Of a stretch of 9,748 nucleotides of DNA, positions 1-7,553 are shown piece by piece. The position numbers were made by a program, and so were the translations under genes. The stretch is from Candidatus Acidiferrales bacterium (GTDB lineage: Bacteria > Acidobacteriota > Terriglobia > Acidiferrales > UBA7541), in NCBI GenBank assembly GCA_955651735.1, contig CATPAM010000390.1:1-9748 (forward strand), in the 5' to 3' direction. The notes beneath the pieces are model-generated. The model searched no databases, had not been told where the DNA came from, and was given only the letters and a program-made list of their open reading frames with translations. The first letter of the stretch is position 1. Each line of letters opens with the position of its first letter.

Positions 1-59
1 ACCGCCAGCACCGCCCACCATGCGCTCACAGCACTTCGCATCAAACGCTTCGCGATCAT
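1..59 (-). CDS. Partial CDS: N-terminus of an exported or membrane protein
   Basis: Reading leftwards from an ATG at 59-57, the sequence encodes MIAKRLMRSAVSAWWAVLA and then leaves the window. A start with two basic residues followed by a hydrophobic alanine/tryptophan/valine stretch is what a signal peptide or first membrane helix looks like. A near-perfect Shine-Dalgarno sequence (GGAGGGA at 64-70) stands 6 bases before the ATG, and this is the main reason to call a start here. The gene lies on the same strand as the BNR protein gene, 146 bp after its stop, so the two could be co-transcribed, although that gap is large for tight coupling. Only 19 codons are visible, so no family can be assigned. 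A chance ORF is possible but unlikely given the ribosome-binding site and the hydrophobic pattern. Confidence 0.7.
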   Translation of the reverse strand, partial: MIAKRLMRSAVSAWWAVLA

Positions 60-63
60 GCCA

Positions 64-70
64 TCCCTCC
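64..70 (-). promoter_or_regulatory. Ribosome-binding site of the left-edge gene
   Basis: On the minus strand this reads GGAGGGA, 6 bases upstream of the ATG at 59-57 (counted from GGAGG). It is the strongest Shine-Dalgarno match at any start in the window and decides the call of the partial gene at the left edge. Confidence 0.7.
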
Positions 71-205
71 GAAATCATGAATACCTAAGGAATCAACGCT
101 GCTTTGCCCTGGGACACACCAGATGCCGGCCATCTCCGCGCAACCTTAGACGCGCCCGCCGCGCAAGGGTTTCTTCGATGCGCCCTTAGAATAGGCCGGC
201 CGGTA

Positions 206-3200
206 TTATTCGTCGAAATTCCCATCGTCGCGGTGCTGACTCGCCGCCTTCGGCACGATGTGCGGGATCCCCGCGTCATTCATCCTCTTATTGAGCGCCG
301 GTAGATCCTCGTCGACTAGTTTCTTGACTTGCGCGGAAGCATCGCTGACGAGCGGGCTTAATTCCGCGAGCTTCTCCTTCTGTTGTCCACCGGGAGCCGC
401 CGCGAATCCGTCCAGATCCTGCAAGAGACCCTGCACCTGGTTGGGCAAAGGTTCGGGCTTCCATTCAAACGGTGGACCGGCATTGCCGAGCCCTGCGCGT
501 TCGCGGGCGTATTTCTCGGCGACCTTGTCCACCTTCTTTTGCAGCTCGTCCGCCGCCTTCTGTATCTCGTCAGGGATTTTTGGTGCGTCGGGTTTGCCTG
601 CATCCGCCTTCCATTGCGCGCGCACCGCACTCAACGCATCCTTCAGTCCCTGGATCGTTTTGCGGTCTTTGGCCGCGGTCTTTTCCATCGCGTATAACTG
701 ATCCATCGCTGCGCGCCGCGCCGCGCGATCCTCCGGAGAAAGCTGAACGTGCGGGTCATCCTCGACCACTACTTCCTGGCTTGCTTCCTTCGTCCCCGCC
801 TTGATTTTGACCGTGTACTTTCCGGGCTCTACCCGGGGACCGCGCGGTCCTTCCCAGTAACCGGCATTGATGGCCTCCATTTGTTCTGGCGTGGGTTCGG
901 CTGCCGGGTTGTAGCGCAGGTCCCAATTCGTGCGATTCACGCCGGCAGCACCCGGCCCGTCAAACTCCCGCACTACCTTCCCGTCTTTGTCGGTGACGGT
1001 GATCTTGACCTTGCCTTCCTTCTTTGGCTCGGTGGCGGATTTGCTCTTTTCCTCTGTGGCGATCTTGCCCTTGTCCTCGGGTTTTGCCGAAGCAGTGTTG
1101 TCCTTCTCATCCTTGTCTGCCTTTTGTTCCGTCTTCGGCGGCTCGGGCGGCACGGCTTCCTTCAAGTAGTAGTTCAGAATCGCGCCGTACGGGGGATTCT
1201 TCGCCGTAAAGAATTTCTGCCCTCCGCTCCAGCGCCGCATCCTGATGTTGAAAGTGGTAGCTGCGTGCGGCGGGAAAAACATCAGATCGCCGTTCAACAC
1301 GCTGGCGTCCATCTTTTCGATCGGAGTGATGTCGTCGAAGATCCATATCGAGCGTCCGTGCGTGGCCAGCACCAGGTCGTTTTCACGCGCTTGTATTTGA
1401 ATATCGTCTACCGGCACGGTGGGAAAATTGTTTTTCAGCGCGGTCCAGTTCGCGCCGCGGTCCCAGGACACCCACAGCCCGAATTCCAGTCCGGCAAACA
1501 GGAGGTTTTGATTCCGCGGATGTTCGCGAACCACGTGCACGCTTCCGGCGGAATCCGGAATGCCGTTGCGAATCGCTTTCCATGTCTCGCCGTAATCTTT
1601 GGTCACGAAAATGTAGATTCCGTAGTCGTCGTTGCGATGTGCATCGAACGTTACAAACGCCGCTCCTTCTCCGGCCCTCGACGCCACCACGCGGCTGACG
1701 TACGTGCCCTTAGGCACACCCGGAACGCGCACAGCCGCATTCTTCCAGGTCTTTCCTCCATCGCGTGTCACCTGCACGTTCCCGTCGTCGACCCCGACCC
1801 ACAGCACGTTTGGCGCCAAAGGTGATTCGCTCAGCGTGGTGATGGTGGGATATTCCTGCACGCCATCGTGCCGCGATAGCGTGTTCTTGTCCGGCGTTTT
1901 CCCGAAGATTTGCAGCTTGTTGCGGTCCACGCCGGTGGTGAGGTCGCCGCCAAGCCGCGTCCAGGTATCGCCGCGGTCCGTGGATTTGAACAAGTAATTT
2001 CCGCCGTAGTAGATGGTCGTATGGTTGTGCGCGGAAATCGCCACCGGCGAATTCCACTGGAAGCGGTAATGCGACTCGCCGTATTTCGCTTCCGGCGATA
2101 TCGAGCGCTGCTGCCCGGTGCGCAAATCGCGTCGGTCAATGTTACCGTCCTGCGATTCCGCGTACACGATCCACGGTTCCACGGGATCGATCGCCGCGTA
2201 AAATCCGTCGCCGCCGTGAATCACAAACCAGTCTTCATTGGTGATGCCGTCGCGCGCCAGGGATTGGCTTGGGCCGCACCAGCTTCCGTTGTCCTGCAGG
2301 CCGCCGCAAATGTGGTAGGGCTTTTCGTTGTCGAGGGCAATCTCATAAAACTGGCCAATAGCGATCGTGTTGACGAAGTCCCACGTTCGCCCGGCGTCGT
2401 AGCTCCAGTGGATTCCGCCGTCGCTCCCCGCCAGCATGTGATTCGAATCCGCCGGATCGATCCACAGCGCATGAAAATCGCCGTGAATCCCTTTAACGCG
2501 ATCCGTCACGAATTTCTTACCGCCGTCCTCGGAGTAAAACATTTGCGCACCCAGTTCCCAGATGCGCAAATCATTATTGGGATCGATGCGAATCTGGCTG
2601 TAGTAGGAAGGCCGTGGATTGGTGTCGCCCATTTTCTTCCACGTCTCCCCCTTGTCTTCACTGCGGAATGTTCCGCCCTTTTCGTGCTGCACCACCGCGT
2701 AAACGATGTTTGGGTCCTTGCGGTAGATGTCCAGCCCGATGCGCCCGGTGTCGCCGCGATTCTCGTACGGCATAGCCTTGGTCAGTTTCTTCCAAGTCGC
2801 GCCGCCGTCGGTCGTTTTGTATATGCCGCTGTCCGGGCCGCCACCGTTAAATCCGTAGGGCGTGCGGCGGCGCTCATACGCAGCGGCGTACAGAATGTCC
2901 GGGCTCTGCGGGTCCATGGCAATATCGCTCACGCCCGTGTCGTCATTTATCTTCAAGACCTGCGACCAAGTCTTGCCGCCGTCCGTGGTCTTGTAAACCC
3001 CGCGCTCCGCGTTCGGACCCCACAAATGGCCCTCGGCCGCCACGTACACCACCTCCGGATTTCGCGGATGAATCACAATGCGCCCAATGTGATGAGTCGC
3101 GCGCAGGCCCATGTTCTGCCAGGTCTTGCCGTCGTCCAGCGACTTGTACGCGCCGTCGCCCCACGACGAGCTCTGCCGGTTGTTCGGCTCGCCCGATCCG

Positions 3201-3544
3201 ACCCATACTACCGAGGGGTCGGACGGCGCGATCGCGATGTCGCCAATCGTCGACACCGCCTCTTTGTCGAACGCCGGCGTCCAAGTGGTGCCATTGTTGG
3301 TGGTCTTCCACACGCCGCCGGAAGCCACGCCCACAAAAACAATGTTTGGATTGCTCTCCACCACCGCGAAGTCATCGATGCGCCCGCCCATCACCGCGGG
3401 GCCGATCTCGCGCAGCTCCAGGCTCTTCAGCTTATCGGTCGGATTCGGCTGGTCCGCGGGCCGGGGCTCCGCTCCAGCAATAAGCGCCACGCCAAACAAC
3501 CCTGCGGCTGCTGCCAACTTCAAAGCAAACGACAATCGCTTCAT
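206..3544 (-). CDS. Secreted VPS10/sortilin-like BNR (Asp-box) repeat protein with C-terminal coiled coil
   Basis: The product has 1112 residues. It has a signal peptide (basic MKR, hydrophobic core 6-24, likely cut after AGA at 25), so it is exported. Eleven Asp-box motifs (S/T-x-D-x-G-x-T-W type) begin at residues 81, 135, 186, 244, 295, 338, 381, 521, 593, 648 and 693, as in sortilin/VPS10-type beta-propellers; several read TTDGGKTW or nearly so. A low-complexity Pro/Lys/Glu linker (about 797-846) leads to a small Ig/FlgD-like domain (about 847-930, with NRTNWDLRY) and a helical, probably coiled-coil tail (about 938-1090). Such proteins are often labelled 'glycosyl hydrolase, BNR repeat', but Asp-boxes alone do not show sialidase activity and no catalytic set was recognised; a binding or scaffold role is equally possible. 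An in-frame start exists upstream (3682), but the ATG at 3544 is preferred because it has GAGGGA 7 bases before it and begins exactly at the signal peptide. Confidence 0.93.
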   Translation of the reverse strand: MKRLSFALKLAAAAGLFGVALIAGAEPRPADQPNPTDKLKSLELREIGPAVMGGRIDDFAVVESNPNIVFVGVASGGVWKTTNNGTTWTPAFDKEAVSTIGDIAIAPSDPSVVWVGSGEPNNRQSSSWGDGAYKSLDDGKTWQNMGLRATHHIGRIVIHPRNPEVVYVAAEGHLWGPNAERGVYKTTDGGKTWSQVLKINDDTGVSDIAMDPQSPDILYAAAYERRRTPYGFNGGGPDSGIYKTTDGGATWKKLTKAMPYENRGDTGRIGLDIYRKDPNIVYAVVQHEKGGTFRSEDKGETWKKMGDTNPRPSYYSQIRIDPNNDLRIWELGAQMFYSEDGGKKFVTDRVKGIHGDFHALWIDPADSNHMLAGSDGGIHWSYDAGRTWDFVNTIAIGQFYEIALDNEKPYHICGGLQDNGSWCGPSQSLARDGITNEDWFVIHGGDGFYAAIDPVEPWIVYAESQDGNIDRRDLRTGQQRSISPEAKYGESHYRFQWNSPVAISAHNHTTIYYGGNYLFKSTDRGDTWTRLGGDLTTGVDRNKLQIFGKTPDKNTLSRHDGVQEYPTITTLSESPLAPNVLWVGVDDGNVQVTRDGGKTWKNAAVRVPGVPKGTYVSRVVASRAGEGAAFVTFDAHRNDDYGIYIFVTKDYGETWKAIRNGIPDSAGSVHVVREHPRNQNLLFAGLEFGLWVSWDRGANWTALKNNFPTVPVDDIQIQARENDLVLATHGRSIWIFDDITPIEKMDASVLNGDLMFFPPHAATTFNIRMRRWSGGQKFFTAKNPPYGAILNYYLKEAVPPEPPKTEQKADKDEKDNTASAKPEDKGKIATEEKSKSATEPKKEGKVKITVTDKDGKVVREFDGPGAAGVNRTNWDLRYNPAAEPTPEQMEAINAGYWEGPRGPRVEPGKYTVKIKAGTKEASQEVVVEDDPHVQLSPEDRAARRAAMDQLYAMEKTAAKDRKTIQGLKDALSAVRAQWKADAGKPDAPKIPDEIQKAADELQKKVDKVAEKYARERAGLGNAGPPFEWKPEPLPNQVQGLLQDLDGFAAAPGGQQKEKLAELSPLVSDASAQVKKLVDEDLPALNKRMNDAGIPHIVPKAASQHRDDGNFDE

Positions 3545-3551
3545 GATTCTG

Positions 3552-3557
3552 TCCCTC
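3552..3557 (-). promoter_or_regulatory. Ribosome-binding site fixing the start of the BNR protein
   Basis: GAGGGA on the minus strand, 7 bases before the ATG at 3544-3542. It supports the start that gives a canonical signal peptide over the upstream in-frame start at 3682, which would add 46 Arg/Cys-rich residues in front of the signal peptide. Confidence 0.6.
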
Positions 3558-3681
3558 ATCGCGCGGCGCGGCATCATACTCCGCTGCTTTACCACGCGCA
3601 TCATTTGTTTGCGGAAACGACACGGTCCCGTGCTGCAACAGACGCGCGCCGCCGCACCGCGGTTTCGCCGCCCGCTACACA

Positions 3682-3712
3682 AGCCGGAATGCCCATGCTA
3701 GGCTATCCGGCT
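3682..3712. repeat. Imperfect inverted repeat 23 bp upstream of lptD
   Basis: The left arm AGCCGGAATGCC (3682-3693) and right arm GGCTATCCGGCT (3701-3712) are separated by a 7-base loop (CATGCTA). Ten of 12 positions pair: seven outer and three inner pairs flank two mismatches. Its position, 23 bp before the GTG of lptD and within the divergent region, fits either an operator or a hairpin in the lptD leader. No poly-T follows it, so a terminator is unlikely. Confidence 0.5.
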
Positions 3713-3735
3713 ACTCCATTGGCCGCCTCTTCAGC

Positions 3736-6048
3736 GTGAATCGCCACTCTCATGCACGGGAATTTTCCGCGCTCCAACTTCCTTTGCAGGTAACGCTGCT
3801 TTCTTTCGCCTTGATTCTCGCCGACGCGGCTTCCACCGCCGCGCAACAAGTTCGCCCTCCCGCTGCCAAGGGCGGCGTCGCCGAGCTATCTGCCACCGGC
3901 CCGCAGCGCCGCCAGGGGAATCTCTTCATCGCCGACGACGACGTCGACATCCACTACGCCGGCCAGCGCCTGCGCGCCGATCACATCGAGTACAACGATG
4001 AGACTACGGAAGCGTTCGCGCGCGGCCACGTCCGATACGACTTCGAAAATCAGCGCCTCGAAGCCGAGGAAGCCCACTACAACGTTGGCACCGGCCGCGG
4101 CACGTTTATCAACGTTCGCGGCACGGTAAAAATCGAGCGCCAACCGAACCCCACCATCCTGGTTACCGACAACCCGCTCTATTTCGAGGCTCGCCTGGTG
4201 GAACGGTTTGGAAACGACTTCTACATTATTCACCAGGCATGGATCACGGTCTGTGACCCGCGTCAACCAAAGTGGCAGTTTTACGCGCCGCGCGCCCGCG
4301 TGCGCCTCGGCAAAACGATGGCCCTGGTAAACGCCAACTTCCGCTTGTTTCGTGTTCCGCTGATCTGGATGCCGTACGCCACCGCGCCTGCTGGCGCCAA
4401 GATTCGCCAGTCCGGCCTGCTGGTGCCTGTCGCCGGCAACAGCACCAGCAAAGGTTTTGTGTTCGGTGATGAATTTTACTGGGCACCCGCAAGTTGGATG
4501 GACACCACGCTCGGCGCGGAGTATCTCAGCAGGCGCGGCTCCGCGGAACGCGCCCAGTTCCGCGCCACACCCTGGGAGAACACCACCATACGCTACACCT
4601 ATTTCGGCGTGATCGACCGGGAGCATCAGGGCGGTCACCAGCAGCGCCTCTCGCTACAATCGCTACTGCCGCACGATTGGCGCTTCGTTGCCGACGTCAA
4701 CGAGCTTTCCTCGCTTACCTTCCAACTGGCCTTCTCTCCCACCTATGGCGAGGCCATCAATTCCGATATTCGCAGCTCCATTTTTCTCACTCGCAATTTC
4801 AGGGGTTTCAGTTTCAACCTTGCGTCGCTCAACGACAGGAGCTTCCTCAATACCAACCCGGAGATGAGCGTGACTTTGCGCAATGCGCCGCAGGCCAGAT
4901 TCGGTTCCGTCGAGCAGCAACCCTGGCGGCGCCTGCCCTTCTATTTTGGATTTGACGCCTTCGCCGGCGCAGTTAAGCGCGACGACCTCGGTTTTGCTCC
5001 GAGCCCCACGTACCTGCCTATCGAGACTCCGAATCTTGTCTCGCGCACGGAGTTCGCACCGCGCGTGACGCTGCCCTTCCATTTCGGACCGTGGCTCAAT
5101 GCCACCGCGACCGCCGCTTTTCGCGCCACGTATTACGGGGCGTCCCTCACTCCTGCCGGTGTCGTTAGCCCGCAGTCGCTCATGCGCCACGACGGCGAGT
5201 TCACTCTCGATCTTCGCCTCCCGACGTTGGAACGTTTCTTCGACCCCGTCCCGCCCGACAAAAGCAAACCCCGCAAACGCTTCAAGCACACCATCGAACC
5301 GCACATCACCTATCGCGATGTCACCGGCATCGACAATTTCCTGCAATTCATCCGCTTTGACGCCGACGCCACCCGCACCAACACCAACGAAGTCGAGTAT
5401 GGCGTCACCCAGCGCTTCTGGATGAAATCCGGCGATGACCAGCCGCAAGAGCTGCTCTCTTGGAGCCTGCTGCAAAAACATTATTTCGATCCCACGTTTG
5501 GCGGCGCCATTCTCACCGGCCAGCGCAACGTTTTCGAAGCTCTCGACTCCATCTCGCCATTCGCCTTTGCTCTCGGGCCGCGCAACTCTTCGCCCATCGT
5601 CAGCGACTTCAAGGTCACTCCCGGCGGCCTCTTTGATACCGAGCATTTGCTCGAATTCGACCCGCAGCTCAACAAAATTACCGTCATCGGCACGCTCGTT
5701 AAGGTCAAGCCCTATCGCGAATTTTTCGCCACCGTGGCCCATTTCCGCTTGCAGGACAATCCCATCCTGCAGCCGCTCTCCAACCAAGTGCGCGTGCTCA
5801 TGGGCTACGGCAGTGAAACCCGCCGCGGTTTCAACCTCACCACCGGCATCAGCTACGACATCACCAACAGCGCTCTGCAAAATCAACTCGTGCAGATCAG
5901 CTACAACGGCAGATGCTGCGGCATCGCCCTCGAATACCGCCGCATCGCGCTCGGTCAGGTACGCACCGACAACCAGTTCCGCGTCGCCTTCATCATCGCC
6001 AACATCGGCACCTTCGGAAACCTCCGCCACCAGGAAAAAATCTTTTAG
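3736..6048 (+). CDS. lptD: LPS-assembly protein LptD (OstA/Imp), outer-membrane LPS translocon
   Basis: LptD is the outer-membrane beta-barrel that, with the lipoprotein LptE, inserts lipopolysaccharide into the outer leaflet at the end of the Lpt bridge. The 770-residue product has a signal peptide (hydrophobic 17-34, possible cut near 36). An OstA/LptA-like beta-jellyroll spans about 60-190, with the repeating pattern DDDVDIHYAGQRLRADHIEY followed by FENQRLEAEEAHY. A long barrel follows to the end, and the last residue is Phe, typical of the Bam-recognised last strand. Only three cysteines are present (C173, C727, C728). The start is a GTG with no clear Shine-Dalgarno sequence; no other ATG, GTG or TTG in frame lies between it and about 3600, and the signal peptide begins right after. 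It is divergent from the BNR gene and 69 bp upstream of the amidase. Length is close to the E. coli protein. The identification is strong although no partner Lpt gene is in view. Confidence 0.94.
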   Translation: MNRHSHAREFSALQLPLQVTLLSFALILADAASTAAQQVRPPAAKGGVAELSATGPQRRQGNLFIADDDVDIHYAGQRLRADHIEYNDETTEAFARGHVRYDFENQRLEAEEAHYNVGTGRGTFINVRGTVKIERQPNPTILVTDNPLYFEARLVERFGNDFYIIHQAWITVCDPRQPKWQFYAPRARVRLGKTMALVNANFRLFRVPLIWMPYATAPAGAKIRQSGLLVPVAGNSTSKGFVFGDEFYWAPASWMDTTLGAEYLSRRGSAERAQFRATPWENTTIRYTYFGVIDREHQGGHQQRLSLQSLLPHDWRFVADVNELSSLTFQLAFSPTYGEAINSDIRSSIFLTRNFRGFSFNLASLNDRSFLNTNPEMSVTLRNAPQARFGSVEQQPWRRLPFYFGFDAFAGAVKRDDLGFAPSPTYLPIETPNLVSRTEFAPRVTLPFHFGPWLNATATAAFRATYYGASLTPAGVVSPQSLMRHDGEFTLDLRLPTLERFFDPVPPDKSKPRKRFKHTIEPHITYRDVTGIDNFLQFIRFDADATRTNTNEVEYGVTQRFWMKSGDDQPQELLSWSLLQKHYFDPTFGGAILTGQRNVFEALDSISPFAFALGPRNSSPIVSDFKVTPGGLFDTEHLLEFDPQLNKITVIGTLVKVKPYREFFATVAHFRLQDNPILQPLSNQVRVLMGYGSETRRGFNLTTGISYDITNSALQNQLVQISYNGRCCGIALEYRRIALGQVRTDNQFRVAFIIANIGTFGNLRHQEKIF

Positions 6049-6117
6049 CTGTCTCCTCTTTCCTCTCTTCTCTGTGCCCCCGTGCCCTCTGTGCTAAATT
6101 CTTTCCGTTAGCGCCAA
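6049..6117. other. Pyrimidine-rich spacer between lptD and the amidase gene
   Basis: The first 50 bases are almost purely C/T on the plus strand, with CTCTGTGC-type words repeated (TCTCTGTGCCC at about 6070, then CCCTCTGTGC at about 6084), followed by an AT-richer stretch up to the amidase ATG. There is no stem-loop or clear terminator after lptD and no Shine-Dalgarno sequence before the amidase. Whether the two genes are co-transcribed is therefore open. Confidence 0.4.
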
Positions 6118-7539
6118 ATGACCGACACCGACCTAGCCCTTGCCTCCATCGAAGAAGTCGCCCGTCTGTATCGCAAGCGCAAGCTCTCCCCGGTCGAGCT
6201 AACCAAACTCATGCTCGCGAGAATCGAGCAACTGAACCCGAAAATAAACGCCTATATCACCGTCACAGCTGAACTCGCCCTCGCTCAAGCCAAAAAAGCC
6301 GAAAGCGAGCTCTTTGGTCCGCGCAGGCGGAAAGGCCGCCGCGGTCGCGGCCCGCTCCACGGCATCCCCATCTCGCTGAAAGACAACATCTATACCAAAG
6401 GCATTCGCACCACCGCCGGCTCGAAAATCCTGAAAGATTTCATTCCGCAGTATGATGCAGCGGTCTGGGTCAAGCTTCGCGAAGCCGGTGCGATCCTCTT
6501 AGGCAAGACCAACCTCCACGAATTCGCTTACGGCGTCACCACGAACAATCCGCACTACGGACCCGCGCGCAATCCCTGGGATCTCGCCCTGATTCCCGGC
6601 GGCTCCAGCGGCGGCTCGGCAGCGGCAATAGCCGCTGGCCTCTGCTACGCCAGCATCGGCACGGACACCGGCGGCTCTATTCGCATCCCTGCCTCCCTGT
6701 GCGGCATCGTTGGCCTCAAGCCCGGCATTGGCCGAGTCTCCGCCGAAGGTGTAGTGCCTCTTTCATCTCACCTCGATTTCGTCGGTCCTCTCGCCCGCAC
6801 TGTGGGCGATGCCGCGCTCTTGCTGGACCCCATTTTCGTGGGCGGCAAGGCAGAACCGAATCTCTGGCCAGTCCAACGATTCTCGAAGCGCACCAAGAAA
6901 TTCCGTTTAGGATTACCGAAAGAGTTTTTTCTGGAATTGGTCTCCGACGAGGTCTGTATCCAGTTTCACGAGGCCGTTCGGTGCCTGCAGAAGCACGGCG
7001 TGAAGATCAAAGAAATCTCGATTCCTCTGCTAGACGAAACGGAAGAAGCCGGCAACCGCATCGCCTGGGCTGAAGCCACGCACTACCATCAACAAGCCGG
7101 CTGGTTTCCCGCTCACTCCGCGGACTATGGCGAGGACGTTCGCGCGCGTCTCGAGATGGGTACAAAAATCTCCGCGACCGAATACTTGCAGGCGCTCGAT
7201 ACCCGCGAAAAATTCATCCAGCAATTTCATCTTGCTATGACCGACGTTGAAGTCGACGCACTCGTCGTCCCCACGACGCCCATTGCCGCTCCGCCGATCG
7301 GTGAAGAATCCACTCCCATCGGAAAAGCCAATCACCCCACCCGCGCCCTGCTGTTGCGCTTGAATCGCCCCGCGAATCTCGCCGGCATTCCCGCAATTTC
7401 CCTACCCTGCGGCTTCACGCCTGCGGGCCTACCCGTCGGCCTCCAGTTGATCGGTGCCATGACAGACGAGCTTCGCCTACTCCGCATCGCTCAAGTGGCA
7501 CAGGCAATCATGCCTGTGCTCCGACGACCCAAGCTATAA
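6118..7539 (+). CDS. Amidase-signature-family amidase (GatA-like fold)
   Basis: This is a serine hydrolase of the amidase signature family, which hydrolyses an amide to an acid and ammonia; the substrate cannot be read from sequence. The full Lys / cis-Ser / Ser triad is visible in the 473 residues: K88 in PISLKDN, S163 in GGSSGGSA, and S187 in TDTGGSIRIP. The C-terminal block (PANLAGIPAISLPCGF, then GLPVGLQLIG) is also standard. Length and motifs resemble GatA, but the segment after the triad (RVSAEGVVPLSSHLDFVGP) is of the stand-alone amidase type, not the RYGL..ASSLDQ-like GatA type, and no gatB or gatC is nearby, so a free-standing amidase is preferred. An Arg/Lys-rich insert (69-78, RRRKGRRGRG area) precedes the catalytic lysine. 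The start gives the normal family N-terminus although no Shine-Dalgarno sequence is seen. The last codons contain a perfect palindrome (7498-7519). The gene faces the PAP2 gene with a 14-bp gap. Confidence 0.93.
   Translation: MTDTDLALASIEEVARLYRKRKLSPVELTKLMLARIEQLNPKINAYITVTAELALAQAKKAESELFGPRRRKGRRGRGPLHGIPISLKDNIYTKGIRTTAGSKILKDFIPQYDAAVWVKLREAGAILLGKTNLHEFAYGVTTNNPHYGPARNPWDLALIPGGSSGGSAAAIAAGLCYASIGTDTGGSIRIPASLCGIVGLKPGIGRVSAEGVVPLSSHLDFVGPLARTVGDAALLLDPIFVGGKAEPNLWPVQRFSKRTKKFRLGLPKEFFLELVSDEVCIQFHEAVRCLQKHGVKIKEISIPLLDETEEAGNRIAWAEATHYHQQAGWFPAHSADYGEDVRARLEMGTKISATEYLQALDTREKFIQQFHLAMTDVEVDALVVPTTPIAAPPIGEESTPIGKANHPTRALLLRLNRPANLAGIPAISLPCGFTPAGLPVGLQLIGAMTDELRLLRIAQVAQAIMPVLRRPKL
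7495..7520. repeat. Palindromic element copy A (inside the 3' end of the amidase gene)
   Basis: A perfect 9-bp inverted repeat, GCACAGGCA (7498-7506) and TGCCTGTGC (7511-7519), with a 4-base loop ATCA. A further G-U pair (7497/7520) can extend the stem in plus-strand RNA. It is read in frame as the amidase residues AQAIMPVL, 18 bases before the stop codon. A 22/26 match to this element, with a compensatory stem change, lies at 9172-9197. Confidence 0.6.
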
Positions 7540-7553
7540 ATTAGGAGAGCAAA

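Larger units (their letters stand above)
3545..3735. promoter_or_regulatory. Divergent intergenic region between the BNR gene and lptD
   Basis: These 191 bp separate two divergently transcribed genes and must hold both promoters if both genes are transcribed from their own. No convincing -35/-10 pair could be picked by eye on either strand. The right-hand part holds an imperfect inverted repeat (3682-3712) close to the lptD start. The rest is GC-rich and shows nothing else. Confidence 0.4.

Noticed and set aside
749..1825. Open frame of 358 codons on the plus strand
   Set aside because: Also antisense to the BNR gene; no domain, no ribosome-binding site, composition of a shadow frame.
3545..3682. 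N-terminal extension of the BNR protein to an in-frame start at 3682
   Set aside because: It would put 46 Arg/Cys-rich residues in front of a good signal peptide, while the ATG at 3544 has a well-placed GAGGGA.
1910..3739. Open frame of 609 codons on the plus strand opposite the BNR gene, running into the lptD start
   Set aside because: It is antisense to a gene with a signal peptide, eleven Asp-boxes and a ribosome-binding site. Its own translation is Arg/Val/His-rich with no recognisable domain, typical of the reverse frame of a GC-rich gene.
3886..4638. Open frame of 250 codons on the minus strand opposite the N-terminal half of lptD
   Set aside because: Antisense shadow frame; no motif or ribosome-binding site.
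4663..6030. Open frame of 455 codons on the minus strand opposite lptD
   Set aside because: Translation is Glu/Gly/Val/Ala-rich without any motif, and LptD on the other strand is unmistakable.
6118..7539. Assignment of the amidase as GatA, the tRNA-dependent amidotransferase subunit
   Set aside because: The triad and fold are shared, but the region after the catalytic serine is of the general amidase type and no gatB or gatC accompanies it.
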